A program made the position numbers and the translations under genes. The notes below the pieces were generated by a model. That model did not search any database and was not told where the DNA came from. It saw only the letters and a list, made by a program, of their open reading frames with translations. DNA of 64,000 nucleotides from Streptomyces sp. NBC_01445 (GTDB taxonomy: Bacteria; Actinomycetota; Actinomycetes; Streptomycetales; Streptomycetaceae), in NCBI RefSeq assembly GCF_035918235.1, contig NZ_CP109485.1:6135001-6199000 (forward strand), written 5' to 3'. Shown in pieces: positions 11,462-18,740 of the stretch (its first letter is position 1; each line of letters starts with the position of its first letter).

Positions 11462-13346
11462 GCGGGGGCGGCCACAGTTGGCCGGACGGCGGCGCAGGCT
11501 GCGTACAGGTGTGCTGCTCGGCTGCGGCGCACTGGTGCTCAGCGGCTGCGCGTCCATGCCGGACAACGGCGGACTCCAGGCCGTGGAGGCGTCACAGCGG
11601 CCCGACTCGCAGGTGCGCGTCTTCGCGATGCCGCCCCGCGAGAACGCCGGGCCCGTCAGTATCGTCGAGGGCTTCCTCGAAGCGCTGACCAGCGACGATC
11701 CGCAGTACACGATGGCGCGCAAGTACCTCACGGAGAAGGCCGCCAAGGGCTGGCACCCGGAGGAGCGCACCACCGTCCTCACGGACGGACCGAGCACGGG
11801 ACAGGCGAGCAGGCCGAGCGCCGGTGACGAGGGCCGTACGTTCAGACTGAGTGGCCATCAGGTCGCTTTCGTGGACCAGCAGCAGGCCTACCGGCCCGAA
11901 GGCACCTCGTACAGCAAGACGCTGCACCTCGTGCAGGAGGACAGCCCCAAGGGCAAGCAGTGGCGCATCGACGGGCTGCCGCAGGGCGTCGTCCTCGGGC
12001 AGTCCGACTTCCAGCGCATCTACCAGTCCGTCAACAAGTACTACTACGCGCTGGACGAGTCCCCCCGCGGCGCGGAGAGCGGAGGGGGATCGGGCTCGGG
12101 TTCGACCAGCCGTCAGAAGAGGCTGGTCGCCGACCCCGTGTACGTACGTCAGTGGATAGACCCCCTCACGCAGACGGTGCGCGCCCTGCTTTCGGGGCCC
12201 ACGCACTGGCTGAACCCGGTCGTGACCACGACGTTCCCCTCCGACACGCGGCTGCGTAAGGGCGTGAAGTCGCTCGCGCCCGACGACGAGAACAACCTGA
12301 AGGTCCCGCTGAACGCAAAGGCCGACCACGTCGGGCAGGCCCGCTGCAAGGAGATGGCAGCCCAACTCCTGTTCTCCCTACGGGATGTGACGTCGGCGAA
12401 CGTGTCACAGATCGAGCTCGAACGGTCGAACGGGTCGCAGTTGTGCGTCCTGGGCGAGAGCGATGCCGAGGCCCTCGTGGAACCCCGCACCTCCGGGTCC
12501 GCCGACGACCAGTACTTCCTGGACGACAAGGGCAGGCTCGTGCAGATGTCGGGCGCATCCCGCACCACGAAGGACCCGGAGCGGGTGCCGGGGCCGCTCG
12601 GCGACGGCGAGCAGCGGATGCGCTCGGTCGCCGTCTCGCGCGACGAGACGCAGGCCGCGGCCGTGTCGAACAACGGGAGCGCCCTGTTCGTCGGGTCGTT
12701 CGTATCGGGTGCTTCGCTCGGCGACGCGGTCGTACGCAGCAACGCCAAATCCGAGAAGGACCGGCTCACGACGCCCAGTTGGGACGGGCTCGGCGACCTG
12801 TGGGTGGCCGACCGCGACCCGAAGAAGCCGCGGCTGCTGATGTTCGGCCGGGGCATGGCGGACGAGAACCACGAAGTCGACGTCTCCGGGCTCGACGGCG
12901 GGCGGATCGAGGCCGTGAAGGTGTCGGCCGACGGGGTGCGGATCGCGCTGCTCGTGGCCGAGGAGGGCAAGACCACGCTGCGGATCGGACGGGTCGAACG
13001 AGACTCCGGACCGGACGGCAAGCTGTCGGTCTCCGTCGACGAACTACGCGCCGCGGCACCTCAGATGGAGGAGGTCACGGCCATGTCGTGGGCCGGCGGA
13101 AGCCGACTCGTCGTGGTCGGACGCGAGTCCGGGGGTGTGCAGCAGCTGAGTTACGTCCAGTGCGACGGCTCGGCGCCGACGGGGCAGGCGCTGCCCGGCC
13201 TGACGGGCGTGAAGGAGATCGCGGCGTCCGAGGACGACCGCCTGCCACTCGTCGCCCACTCGGACGACGGGATCGTCCGGCTGCCGCCGGGTCTGCCGTG
13301 GCAGACGGTGCTCAAGGACGGGACAGCGCCGGTTTATCCGGGGTAG
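11451..13346 (+). CDS. lpqB: Lipoprotein LpqB, MtrAB accessory factor
   Basis: A 631-residue secreted lipoprotein. The N terminus has a run of arginines, a hydrophobic core and the lipobox LSGC with C33. A GerMN-type region follows (about 230-350), then a beta-propeller-like C-terminal half. The GTG start at 11451 overlaps the mtrB 3' end by 11 bp and has a GAGGGA ribosome-binding site 15-20 nt upstream. LpqB works with the MtrA-MtrB system in actinobacteria, and gene order mtrA-mtrB-lpqB is strictly conserved. The open frame begins about 39 codons earlier inside mtrB, but those codons lie before any signal peptide and are not expected to be translated. Confidence 0.95.
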   Translation: MRGERGRPQLAGRRRRLRTGVLLGCGALVLSGCASMPDNGGLQAVEASQRPDSQVRVFAMPPRENAGPVSIVEGFLEALTSDDPQYTMARKYLTEKAAKGWHPEERTTVLTDGPSTGQASRPSAGDEGRTFRLSGHQVAFVDQQQAYRPEGTSYSKTLHLVQEDSPKGKQWRIDGLPQGVVLGQSDFQRIYQSVNKYYYALDESPRGAESGGGSGSGSTSRQKRLVADPVYVRQWIDPLTQTVRALLSGPTHWLNPVVTTTFPSDTRLRKGVKSLAPDDENNLKVPLNAKADHVGQARCKEMAAQLLFSLRDVTSANVSQIELERSNGSQLCVLGESDAEALVEPRTSGSADDQYFLDDKGRLVQMSGASRTTKDPERVPGPLGDGEQRMRSVAVSRDETQAAAVSNNGSALFVGSFVSGASLGDAVVRSNAKSEKDRLTTPSWDGLGDLWVADRDPKKPRLLMFGRGMADENHEVDVSGLDGGRIEAVKVSADGVRIALLVAEEGKTTLRIGRVERDSGPDGKLSVSVDELRAAAPQMEEVTAMSWAGGSRLVVVGRESGGVQQLSYVQCDGSAPTGQALPGLTGVKEIAASEDDRLPLVAHSDDGIVRLPPGLPWQTVLKDGTAPVYPG

Positions 13347-13443
13347 GGGCTGGGGGTGCGGCGGCCTTGAGGCGCGCCCTACTCTCCTCTCGCCGGACGG
13401 AGTTGAGTCCTCCGATTGCAACGGAGTGTGCACGTCCGGGTAG

Positions 13444-13466
13444 TTGTCCACAGGCACTTATCCACA
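13444..13466 (+). promoter_or_regulatory. Pair of DnaA boxes between lpqB and comF
   Basis: TTGTCCACA (13444-13452), the Streptomyces-preferred DnaA box, and TTATCCACA (13458-13466), the general bacterial consensus, occur in direct repeat 14 bp apart. The gap 13347-13497 contains no gene. The boxes could titrate DnaA or control comF; neither role is shown by sequence. Confidence 0.65.
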
Positions 13467-13506
13467 GGGGTGGTAGCAGGGCGCCCCTGTTGGCACAGTG
13501 GTGGAC

Positions 13507-14643
13507 ATGCGGGGGTGGTTGCAGGACCTCGGAGATCTTGTTCTGCCGGCCGAGTGTGGAGGCTGCGGTCGGCCGCGTACGACGCTCTGCGCGCGGTGCG
13601 GGGACGCCCTGTGCGGCGGCGCGCCGCGCCGGGTGCGGCCGAACCCTGAGCCGCCCGGGCTGCCGGTGGTGCACGCGGCCGCTCCGTATCAGGACGCGGT
13701 GCGGGCCGTACTGCTCGCGCACAAGGAGCGGGGGGCGCTGGGGCTCGCGGAGCCCCTGGGCGCGGCCCTCGCGGGGGCGGTGCGGGCGGGACTTGGCGAA
13801 GCGGGGGATGGGGGAGGGGGCGGGGGTGGGGGCCCCGTAGACAGGCGTACACGGGCAGCTGGGCGCCCACAGGCAGATGCGCATACGCCGCGAGACATGC
13901 GTACACAGACGGGTGGCGTCCGCACCCCAGTAAGCGCGCGTACCCAAGCAGGCGTGCGCAATCAACCCGGCGCTCGCCCCCAATCGACCGCCCGCGATCA
14001 ACCCGGTGCCCGCGCCCAACCAACCGCCCGCAATCAACCCGGCGCTCGCGCCCAACCAACCGCCCGCAATCAACCCGGCGCTCGCGCCCAACCAACCGCC
14101 CGCAATCAACCCGGCGCTCGCGCCCAACCAACCGCCCGCCCCGAACCAACCCCGCCACCCGCTCCCCCAACCCCCCTCCTCCTGATCCCCGTCCCCTCCG
14201 CTCGGAAGGCTGTTCGGGCGCGGGGGCATGATCCCTCGCGGCGGATTGCGTATGCCGCGGCGGCTGAGCTGCGTCGGGTGGGGGTTCCCGCGAGGGTGTG
14301 TGCCGCGTTGCGTCAGCGGCGGGTCGTTGCCGATCAGGCCGGGCTCAACTCGCGGAGGCGTCTGGCCAATCTCTCCGAGGCTCTGGAGGTGCCCGCGGGA
14401 GCGCGTGCGCTCCTCGCCGCGGGTGGCCGGATCGTGCTGGTCGACGACGTCATGACCACGGGTGCCTCATTGGCGGAGGCGGCCCGCGCAATACGTGCCG
14501 CAGTGGCCGGGACAGCAGAGGGCGAGAGCGACGGGATCACGCCGCGATGGGTGGAAACTGCACGGGAATTGCCCGCGCGCAACTCGATCAGTGCGGCAGT
14601 GGTTGCAGCCTCTCCGAGTTCTTTCGAAATAAACCGGAACTGA
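13507..14643 (+). CDS. comF: ComF-family phosphoribosyltransferase with a repeat-filled insertion
   Basis: A ComF-like protein of 378 residues, where about 230-260 is usual. The N terminus carries a zinc-finger-like CxxC...CxxC set (C17, C20, C28, C31). The C-terminal phosphoribosyltransferase core has LIPVPSARKAVRARGHDP and the PRPP-binding loop IVLVDDVMTTGAS at about 309-321. Between them, at about residues 95-220, lies a Gly-run and a linker containing five copies of a 12-residue repeat (NQPGARAQPTAR type). The frame stays open throughout and both conserved halves are intact, so the gene is probably functional. The ATG at 13507 is preferred over the GTG at 13498 because it matches the family N terminus; no strong ribosome-binding site is visible for either. 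ComF proteins are linked to DNA uptake in other bacteria; the role in Streptomyces is unknown. Confidence 0.88.
   Translation: MRGWLQDLGDLVLPAECGGCGRPRTTLCARCGDALCGGAPRRVRPNPEPPGLPVVHAAAPYQDAVRAVLLAHKERGALGLAEPLGAALAGAVRAGLGEAGDGGGGGGGGPVDRRTRAAGRPQADAHTPRDMRTQTGGVRTPVSARTQAGVRNQPGARPQSTARDQPGARAQPTARNQPGARAQPTARNQPGARAQPTARNQPGARAQPTARPEPTPPPAPPTPLLLIPVPSARKAVRARGHDPSRRIAYAAAAELRRVGVPARVCAALRQRRVVADQAGLNSRRRLANLSEALEVPAGARALLAAGGRIVLVDDVMTTGASLAEAARAIRAAVAGTAEGESDGITPRWVETARELPARNSISAAVVAASPSSFEINRN
13960..14139 (+). repeat. Five tandem 36-bp repeats inside comF
   Basis: Units start at 13960, 13996, 14032, 14068 and 14104. The last three are identical, the second differs at few positions and the first is more diverged, indicating recent expansion from the 3' side. 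Each unit is exactly 12 codons, so copy-number change keeps the frame. G-runs at 13802-13838 precede the array. Confidence 0.95.
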
Positions 14644-14969
14644 GCGTAAACCTGCATCGTTGCAGGTGGCGAGGGGGGCATTTCACCTGAATGGAGGTAC
14701 GCGTCAGTAGAGGGTGACGGCATCCGTCCGGGCGAGATATGTTCGGTTGTGAGGAATGGCGGACGCCATCCTCAGCAATCAGGAATGCCAGTGTCGTGGG
14801 CGCCGCAGGTTTTTTCGGCAATCACCCGCGATGATGGGGTGTAGATCTTGTCCATGGGGGAGGAGGAGGTGGAAGTCGCCGAGTCAGAGACTCCGGAAGT
14901 GGCCGGAGTCTGGTGCAACAGGGAGATGCTCCGCCGATGGAGCGGGGCGATCCGGGAACGGAGTTCTGC
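14644..14969 (+). other. Intergenic region between comF and hpf
   Basis: 326 bp without a supported gene. It contains a 7-bp hairpin just after comF (acctgca / tgcaggt, 14650-14667, no T-run). A bulged inverted repeat lies at 14751-14773 (gaggaatggcg / cgccatcctc), a T6 run near 14810, and an 8-bp hairpin at 14889-14910 (gactccgg / ccggagtc) 60 nt before the hpf start. The last two could be promoter-proximal or leader structures of hpf. An in-frame ATG at 14913 is an alternative hpf start. Confidence 0.5.
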
Positions 14970-15659
14970 GTGGACATCGTCGTCAAGGGCCGCAAGACCG
15001 AGGTGCCCGAGCGGTTCCGCAAGCACGTGGCCGAGAAGCTGAAGCTGGACAAGATCCAGAAGTTCGACGGCAAGGTGATCAGCCTCGACGTGGAGGTGTC
15101 CAAGGAGCCGAACCCCCGACAGGCCGACCGCTGCGACCGCGTAGAGATCACACTCCGCACGCGCGGCCCGGTCATCAGGGCGGAGGCGGCGGCCAGCGAC
15201 CCGTATGCGGCGCTCGACCTGGCAACGGACAAGCTCGAGGCGCGCCTGCGCAAGGAACACAGCAAGCGGTCCACCCGCCGCGGGAGCGGCAGGCTCACGG
15301 CCGCGGAAGTCCCCGATGTCGTCGCCACGGCGACTCTGAACGGGGACGGCTCGGTGGTCAACAACGAGGAGCCCGGCGGAGTACCGACCACGAGGATCGG
15401 CTCCCTCGAGGTCCAGGGCGAAGGCCCGCTCATCGTTCGCGAGAAGACGCACGTCGCTGCGCCCATGTCACTCGACCAGGCGCTCTACGAGATGGAGCTG
15501 GTCGGGCACGACTTCTACCTCTTCGTCGACTCCGAGACCAAGGAGCCCAGCGTCGTCTACCGGCGCCACGCCTACGACTACGGCGTGATCCACCTCAACA
15601 CCGACCCGATGGTCACCCGGGCGCAGTCGTCCGCAGCGGGCGGGGCGCTCGGCGGCTGA
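14970..15659 (+). CDS. hpf: Ribosome hibernation promoting factor, long form
   Basis: A 229-residue long HPF. The N-terminal ribosome-binding domain (about 1-105) begins DIVVKGRKTEVPERFRKHVA. A variable linker (about 105-165) follows, then the C-terminal dimerisation domain (about 168-225) with APMSLDQALYEMELVGHDFY. Long HPFs join two 70S ribosomes into inactive 100S dimers during stress or stationary phase. The GTG at 14970 is chosen because it directly precedes the conserved domain and has GGAG at 14960-14963 with 6-nt spacing. An in-frame ATG at 14913 would add 19 non-conserved residues. A strong terminator hairpin follows, so the gene is probably transcribed alone. Confidence 0.93.
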   Translation: MDIVVKGRKTEVPERFRKHVAEKLKLDKIQKFDGKVISLDVEVSKEPNPRQADRCDRVEITLRTRGPVIRAEAAASDPYAALDLATDKLEARLRKEHSKRSTRRGSGRLTAAEVPDVVATATLNGDGSVVNNEEPGGVPTTRIGSLEVQGEGPLIVREKTHVAAPMSLDQALYEMELVGHDFYLFVDSETKEPSVVYRRHAYDYGVIHLNTDPMVTRAQSSAAGGALGG

Positions 15660-15703
15660 GGCCGGCGGAACCACGCCGCTGAGCCCGCGGGAGACAGCCG
15701 TGA

Positions 15704-15743
15704 AGGGTGCCCCTGGGAGCGCGTGCGCCCCCAGGGGCACCCT
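15704..15743 (+). terminator. Terminator hairpin after hpf
   Basis: A perfect 14-bp inverted repeat (agggtgcccctggg / cccaggggcaccct) with a 12-nt loop lies 45 nt after the hpf stop. No T-tract follows, which is usual for Streptomyces terminators. Confidence 0.75.
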
Positions 15744-15885
15744 CGTGCGACCCCTCTGCGCACCGCTCGGTCACCGCACCGGCGCCAAGGCATGAAATCA
15801 TGGCCGGGCCGGGTCAACCGGTGTGCCGCTGCCCCGGGTTGGCGTGGCACAGGAAGACGGGCCATGGCCTTCAGGGGGAGGAACG

Positions 15886-16641
15886 ATGGCGGACAGCTTC
15901 GGACCGATGCGGGACGAGGGCGCCGGTACGGCCGGTGACGGTGTCCAGGGCATGGGCCCGGACGAGAGCGCGCCGCGCAAGGAGCCGATCAGGGTCCTCG
16001 TGGTGGACGACCACGCGCTGTTCCGGCGCGGGCTCGAGATCGTTCTCGCGGCCGAGGAGGACATCCAGGTCGTCGGCGAGGCGGGTGACGGCGCCGAGGC
16101 CGTGGACAAAGCGGCCGACCTGCTGCCCGACATCATCCTGATGGATGTGCGGATGCCCAAGCGTGGCGGGATCGAGGCATGCACCTCCATCAAGGAGGTC
16201 GCCCCCAGCGCCAAGATCATCATGCTGACCATCAGTGACGAGGAAGCGGATCTCTACGACGCGATCAAGGCGGGCGCGACGGGCTATCTGCTCAAGGAGA
16301 TCTCCACGGACGAGGTGGCCACGGCCATTCGCGCCGTCGCCGACGGGCAGTCGCAGATCAGCCCCTCGATGGCCTCGAAGCTCCTCACCGAATTCAAGTC
16401 GATGATCCAGCGCACGGACGAGCGGCGTCTCGTTCCGGCGCCGCGGCTGACCGACCGCGAGCTGGAAGTCCTGAAGCTGGTCGCCACGGGCATGAACAAC
16501 CGCGATATCGCGAAGGAACTGTTCATCTCCGAGAACACCGTGAAGAACCATGTGCGCAACATCCTGGAGAAGCTCCAGCTGCACTCCAGGATGGAGGCCG
16601 TGGTGTACGCGATGCGGGAGAAGATCCTCGAGATCCGGTGA
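15886..16641 (+). CDS. Orphan NarL/LuxR-type response regulator
   Basis: A 251-residue regulator. An unusual Gly/Asp-rich N-terminal extension of about 33 residues precedes the receiver domain (34-155), which has DD at 41-42 and phospho-acceptor D87 in ILMDVRMPKRGG. A LuxR-type helix-turn-helix (about 185-245) has LTDRELEVLKLVATGMNNRDIA and ISENTVKNHVRNIL. The ATG at 15886 is supported by GGGGGAGGA at 15874-15882. No histidine kinase gene lies next to it, so the partner kinase, if any, is encoded elsewhere. Its position after mtrAB-lpqB-comF-hpf is typical for Streptomyces. Confidence 0.93.
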   Translation: MADSFGPMRDEGAGTAGDGVQGMGPDESAPRKEPIRVLVVDDHALFRRGLEIVLAAEEDIQVVGEAGDGAEAVDKAADLLPDIILMDVRMPKRGGIEACTSIKEVAPSAKIIMLTISDEEADLYDAIKAGATGYLLKEISTDEVATAIRAVADGQSQISPSMASKLLTEFKSMIQRTDERRLVPAPRLTDRELEVLKLVATGMNNRDIAKELFISENTVKNHVRNILEKLQLHSRMEAVVYAMREKILEIR

Positions 16642-16650
16642 CGGCCTTCG

Positions 16651-16678
16651 GGTGACAGCGGTCAGGTGACAGCGGTCA
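16651..16678 (+). repeat. 14-bp perfect tandem duplication at a convergent gene end
   Basis: ggtgacagcggtca occurs twice back to back (16651-16664 and 16665-16678). The second copy supplies the stop codon (minus strand) of the DNA glycosylase gene. The whole gap between the two convergent genes is only 34 bp. Confidence 0.9.
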
Positions 16679-17854
16679 GCCGAGGGCGGTGACCAGGGCC
16701 GGCTTGAGGTCCGGGGCGTCGACGCGCTCGATCCGGACCGCGTCGCAGCCCACCCACTCCGCCGCCTCCCGCAGCGCCTGCGCCACGGCCGGGACCGCCT
16801 TCGGGCCGTCCAGGGAGACCTGCCTGGCGACCAGCGTGCCCCCGTCGCGCGCGGGGTCGACGCGGCCCACCAGGTGCCCGCCCGCGAGGACCGGCATCGC
16901 GAAGTAGCCGTGCACCCGCTTCGGCTTGGGGACGTACGCCTCCAGGCGGTGCGTGAAGCCGAAGATCCGCTCCGTGCGGGGCCGCTCCCAGATCAGGGAG
17001 TCGAAGGGCGAGAGCAGCGTCGTACGGTGGCGGCCGCGGGGGGCGGTGTCGAGCGCATCCGGGTCCGCCCACGCCGGCTTTCCCCAGCCCTGCACAGTCA
17101 CGGGAACCAGGCCCGCGTCCTCGACCACCGCGTCGAACTGCTCGTGCTTCAGGCGGTGGTAGTCCGCGATGTCGGAACGCGTGCCGATGCCGAGGGACTG
17201 TCCGGCGAGGCGGACCAGGCGGCGCAGGCACTCCCGGTCGTCCAGGTCGTCGTGGAGCAGCTCGGCCGGGACGGCGCGCTCTGCGAGGTCGTACACCCGC
17301 TTCCAGCTGCGGCGCTGCGTGCACACCACCTCGCCGTACATCAGGGCGCGCTCCACGGCGACCTTCGCCTCGGACCAGTCCCACCACTCGCCCTTGTTCT
17401 TCGCGCCGCCCAACTCCGTGGCCGTGAGCGGGCCTTCGGTGCGCAGCTGCTTGATGACCTGCTCGTACGCGCCGTCGGGCAGGTCGTGGTGCCAGTGCGG
17501 GCGGGTGCGGTAGGCGCGGCGGCGGAAGGCGAAGTGCGGCCACTCCTCGATGGGCAGGATGCACGCGGCGTGCGACCAGTACTCGAAGGCGTGCGGCGCG
17601 CCGGCCGTGCCCGGGGTCCAGTACGCGTCCTCGACCGTTCTGCGGCCGACCGCGCCCAGGCGCGCGTACGGGATGAGTTCGTGCGAGCGGGCCAGCACGG
17701 AGATGGTGTCGAGCTGGACCGCTCCGAGGTGACGGAGCACGCCGCGGACCCCGCCCTTGCGGTCCGGCGCGCCGAGGAACCCTTGGGCCCGCAGCGCGAT
17801 GCGGCGGGCCTCGTCGGCGGAGAGTTCGGCGGCGGGGCGCGGCGTGGTCGTCAT
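16676..17854 (-). CDS. AlkX/YcaQ-type DNA glycosylase (HTH_42 winged-helix family)
   Basis: A 392-residue member of the winged-helix DNA-binding family (formerly DUF1006) that includes E. coli YcaQ and Streptomyces AlkZ. These enzymes excise alkylated bases and unhook interstrand crosslinks. The catalytic position reads QLD (Q47-L48-D49 in LGAVQLDTISVLARSHELIPYARLG). This is the Q-hydrophobic-D motif of the YcaQ/AlkX branch rather than the Q-x-Q of AlkZ resistance enzymes (motif assignment from memory). Other conserved stretches are FEYWSHAACILP and LLSPFDSLIWERPRTERIFGF. The ATG at 17854 is preferred over one 8 codons earlier. It is probably a housekeeping repair gene, since no crosslinker biosynthesis genes are nearby. 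Confidence 0.9.
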   Translation of the reverse strand: MTTTPRPAAELSADEARRIALRAQGFLGAPDRKGGVRGVLRHLGAVQLDTISVLARSHELIPYARLGAVGRRTVEDAYWTPGTAGAPHAFEYWSHAACILPIEEWPHFAFRRRAYRTRPHWHHDLPDGAYEQVIKQLRTEGPLTATELGGAKNKGEWWDWSEAKVAVERALMYGEVVCTQRRSWKRVYDLAERAVPAELLHDDLDDRECLRRLVRLAGQSLGIGTRSDIADYHRLKHEQFDAVVEDAGLVPVTVQGWGKPAWADPDALDTAPRGRHRTTLLSPFDSLIWERPRTERIFGFTHRLEAYVPKPKRVHGYFAMPVLAGGHLVGRVDPARDGGTLVARQVSLDGPKAVPAVAQALREAAEWVGCDAVRIERVDAPDLKPALVTALG

Positions 17855-17924
17855 GCCCCGAACGATAGGGCGCGGCACTGACAGTCGGGCCTGGCCGGCG
17901 GGCGGGGGCCGGCGCCGGAGTGCG

Positions 17925-18497
17925 TCATGCCGGCGCCGGGAGATAGGGCAGCACTGCCGGGATGCCGAGGTCCGAGGGGAGGAGCGAGGCGACCCAGCAG
18001 TCGCGCAGTACGCCCTTGTTGGGCAGGCCCGCCCGCATGACGCCCTCCACGGTGAAGCCGGCCTTCTCGGCGACGGTGCGCGAGCCGACGTTGCCGACCT
18101 CGGCGCGCCACTCCAGTCGCGTACAGGCCAGGTCGGTGAAGGCCCAGCGGGCCAGGGCGAGGACCGTCTCGGTCATGTAGCCGTGGCCGCGGTAGTCCTT
18201 GCCGGTCCAGAAGCCGACCTCCCAGGCACCCGCGCGCGGGTGGTGCAGGCTCGCGGCGGCGATCACGGGGCCGTCGTCCTGGAGCCGTACGGCGAAGGTG
18301 TACTCCGTGTCGGCCCGCCAGCCGTCCGGGACCATGCGGGTGACGAAGTGTTCGGCGTCCACGCGCGCGTAGGGCGACGGGATCGTGGTCCAGCGCTGGA
18401 TGTCGGGGTCCTGGGCCGCGAGATACACCTCGTCGGTGTCCTCGGCGGTGAACGTGCGCAGCCGCAGGCGGTCGGTGGTGAGTGCGACGGGTTCCAT
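17925..18497 (-). CDS. GNAT-family N-acetyltransferase
   Basis: A 190-residue acetyltransferase of the RimJ/RimL-like type. It opens LTTDRLRLRTFTAEDTDEVY, has the acetyl-CoA pyrophosphate-binding segment YRGHGYMTETVLALARWAF, and ends with the typical NVGSRTVAEKAGFTVEG. The substrate is unknown; relatives acetylate protein N termini, antibiotics or small amines. The ATG at 18497 begins the conserved domain; the frame extends 58 codons upstream without homology-like sequence. It is transcribed divergently from secA, whose promoter should lie in 18498-18740. Confidence 0.9.
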   Translation of the reverse strand: MEPVALTTDRLRLRTFTAEDTDEVYLAAQDPDIQRWTTIPSPYARVDAEHFVTRMVPDGWRADTEYTFAVRLQDDGPVIAAASLHHPRAGAWEVGFWTGKDYRGHGYMTETVLALARWAFTDLACTRLEWRAEVGNVGSRTVAEKAGFTVEGVMRAGLPNKGVLRDCWVASLLPSDLGIPAVLPYLPAPA

Positions 18498-18740
18498 CGG
18501 CCGATTCTGCTCGGAGGCCGACAATGGCGCCAGCAGATATCGCGGGGTGAGCGCGCTGTTACCTTTCGCAGTCGGGGTGCACAGCTTCGTGCGGCACCTT
18601 GAGCGGTCCTCGTGCGTTGTCCTTGTGGCTGTGGTTACGGCAGACCTCCCGACGCGCCGGGGTCCTCGCATACGATGGCCGTTGCTCTATACCGTCACAC
18701 CCGACCGTGCCAGGCCCGACCGGCAAGGAGACCAACCCCC

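Noticed and set aside
13960..14139. Possible CRISPR array
   Set aside because: Units are directly contiguous with no spacers and lie in frame within a gene; no cas genes are present.
13312..14229. Antisense ORF with repeats of the GWLGASAGLIAG type opposite comF
   Set aside because: The repeats are the comF 36-bp units read backwards; the sense strand carries the conserved zinc-finger and PRPP motifs.
14782..14811. SigR-type promoter (ggaat ... gtt) upstream of hpf
   Set aside because: The spacing is 22 nt instead of the 18-19 nt expected.
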